Notes under the pieces: model-generated
Told to the model about the DNA's origin: nothing
Database searches by the model: none
What the model saw: the letters and a program-made list of their open reading frames with translations, nothing else
In this document: positions 13,746 to 13,839 of the stretch, in pieces
How positions within the stretch are numbered: position 1 is the stretch's first letter
Layout of the letters: each line of letters begins with the position of its first letter
Translations under genes and position numbers: made by a program
Source: JBHGBB01 sp041946755
GTDB taxonomy: Bacteria > UBP4 > UBA4092 > JAOAEQ01
Reading direction: 5' to 3'
Assembly (NCBI GenBank): GCA_041946755.1
Contig: JBHGBB010000099.1
Span: 1 to 13,839 of the forward strand
Length of the DNA: 13,839 bases

Positions 13746-13839
13746 ACTACAAGAAGCTAAAGGAAAAGCACGCCGGTTGGTATTATCTCATTTCCAAAAG
13801 AAATATGTCCAGAAAATGCTACCGCTTCGACAGGGCGAA
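13735..13839 (+). CDS. Start of a gene downstream of pssA, possibly a YkgJ-type cysteine-cluster protein
   Basis: An ATG at 13735, overlapping the last 11 bases of pssA in another frame, opens 35 codons to the window end without a stop. The product begins MASKLQEAKGKARRLVLSHF and ends KMLPLRQGE. It is basic, has no signal peptide, and ends where related proteins, as I recall them, continue into a CxxCGxCC-type Fe/Zn-binding cluster (YkgJ/UPF0153). That continuation is outside the window, so the family is a guess. The overlap indicates translational coupling with pssA, extending the psd-pssA operon. Confidence 0.55.
   Translation, partial: MASKLQEAKGKARRLVLSHFQKKYVQKMLPLRQGE

Overview
The window is about 13.8 kb of AT-rich bacterial chromosome. 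It carries housekeeping genes of Gram-negative type: lexA, phoH, pgpH, ybeY, era, ldcA, psd and pssA. They are interspersed with unusually repeat-rich intergenic DNA. The Psd/PssA pair points to phosphatidylethanolamine membranes. The short membrane-anchored Psd, the uncharacterised TIM-barrel-like protein and the many palindromic intergenic elements fit an uncultivated lineage (candidate-phylum type), but the sequence alone does not fix the phylum. No phage, plasmid, transposase, CRISPR-Cas, tRNA or rRNA gene was seen.

Layout. (1) 1-375, minus: N-terminal part of a fumarylacetoacetate-hydrolase-family enzyme. (2) 376-1207: gene-free and packed with palindromes (a 47-bp near-perfect palindrome, two G/C-rich hairpins, and three palindromes whose centres lie exactly 55 bp apart), ending in a candidate operator and a good sigma70-type promoter. 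(3) 1208-3167, plus: lexA, then a radical-SAM protein with a helix-hairpin-helix tail, separated by a large inverted repeat. (4) 3498-9242, plus: phoH-pgpH-ybeY-DUF502-era and a 63-codon membrane protein, closely spaced and probably transcribed together. This set links c-di-AMP turnover with ribosome assembly and rRNA maturation. (5) 9271-11377, minus: an S66 LD-carboxypeptidase and, upstream of it, an unclassified TIM-barrel-like protein, separated by a terminator-like hairpin. (6) 11378-12259: a second gene-free region with the same classes of palindrome in the same order as region 2. (7) 12260 to the end, plus: psd-pssA and the start of a third gene that overlaps pssA.

The most notable signal is not a gene. 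It is the pair of composite repeat regions (535-1088 and 11541-12045). Each carries a CCAGAGCG palindrome, then G/C-rich hairpins, then a 55-bp-period palindrome array with a CCAAATGG-type core, then an AAGTATAT box. Each lies between a leftward gene and a rightward operon. Other points are a YbeY whose third zinc-ligand position is Asp, a radical-SAM DNA-repair-type protein next to lexA without its usual partner gene beside it, and an uncharacterised protein with a WDEPHFY motif.
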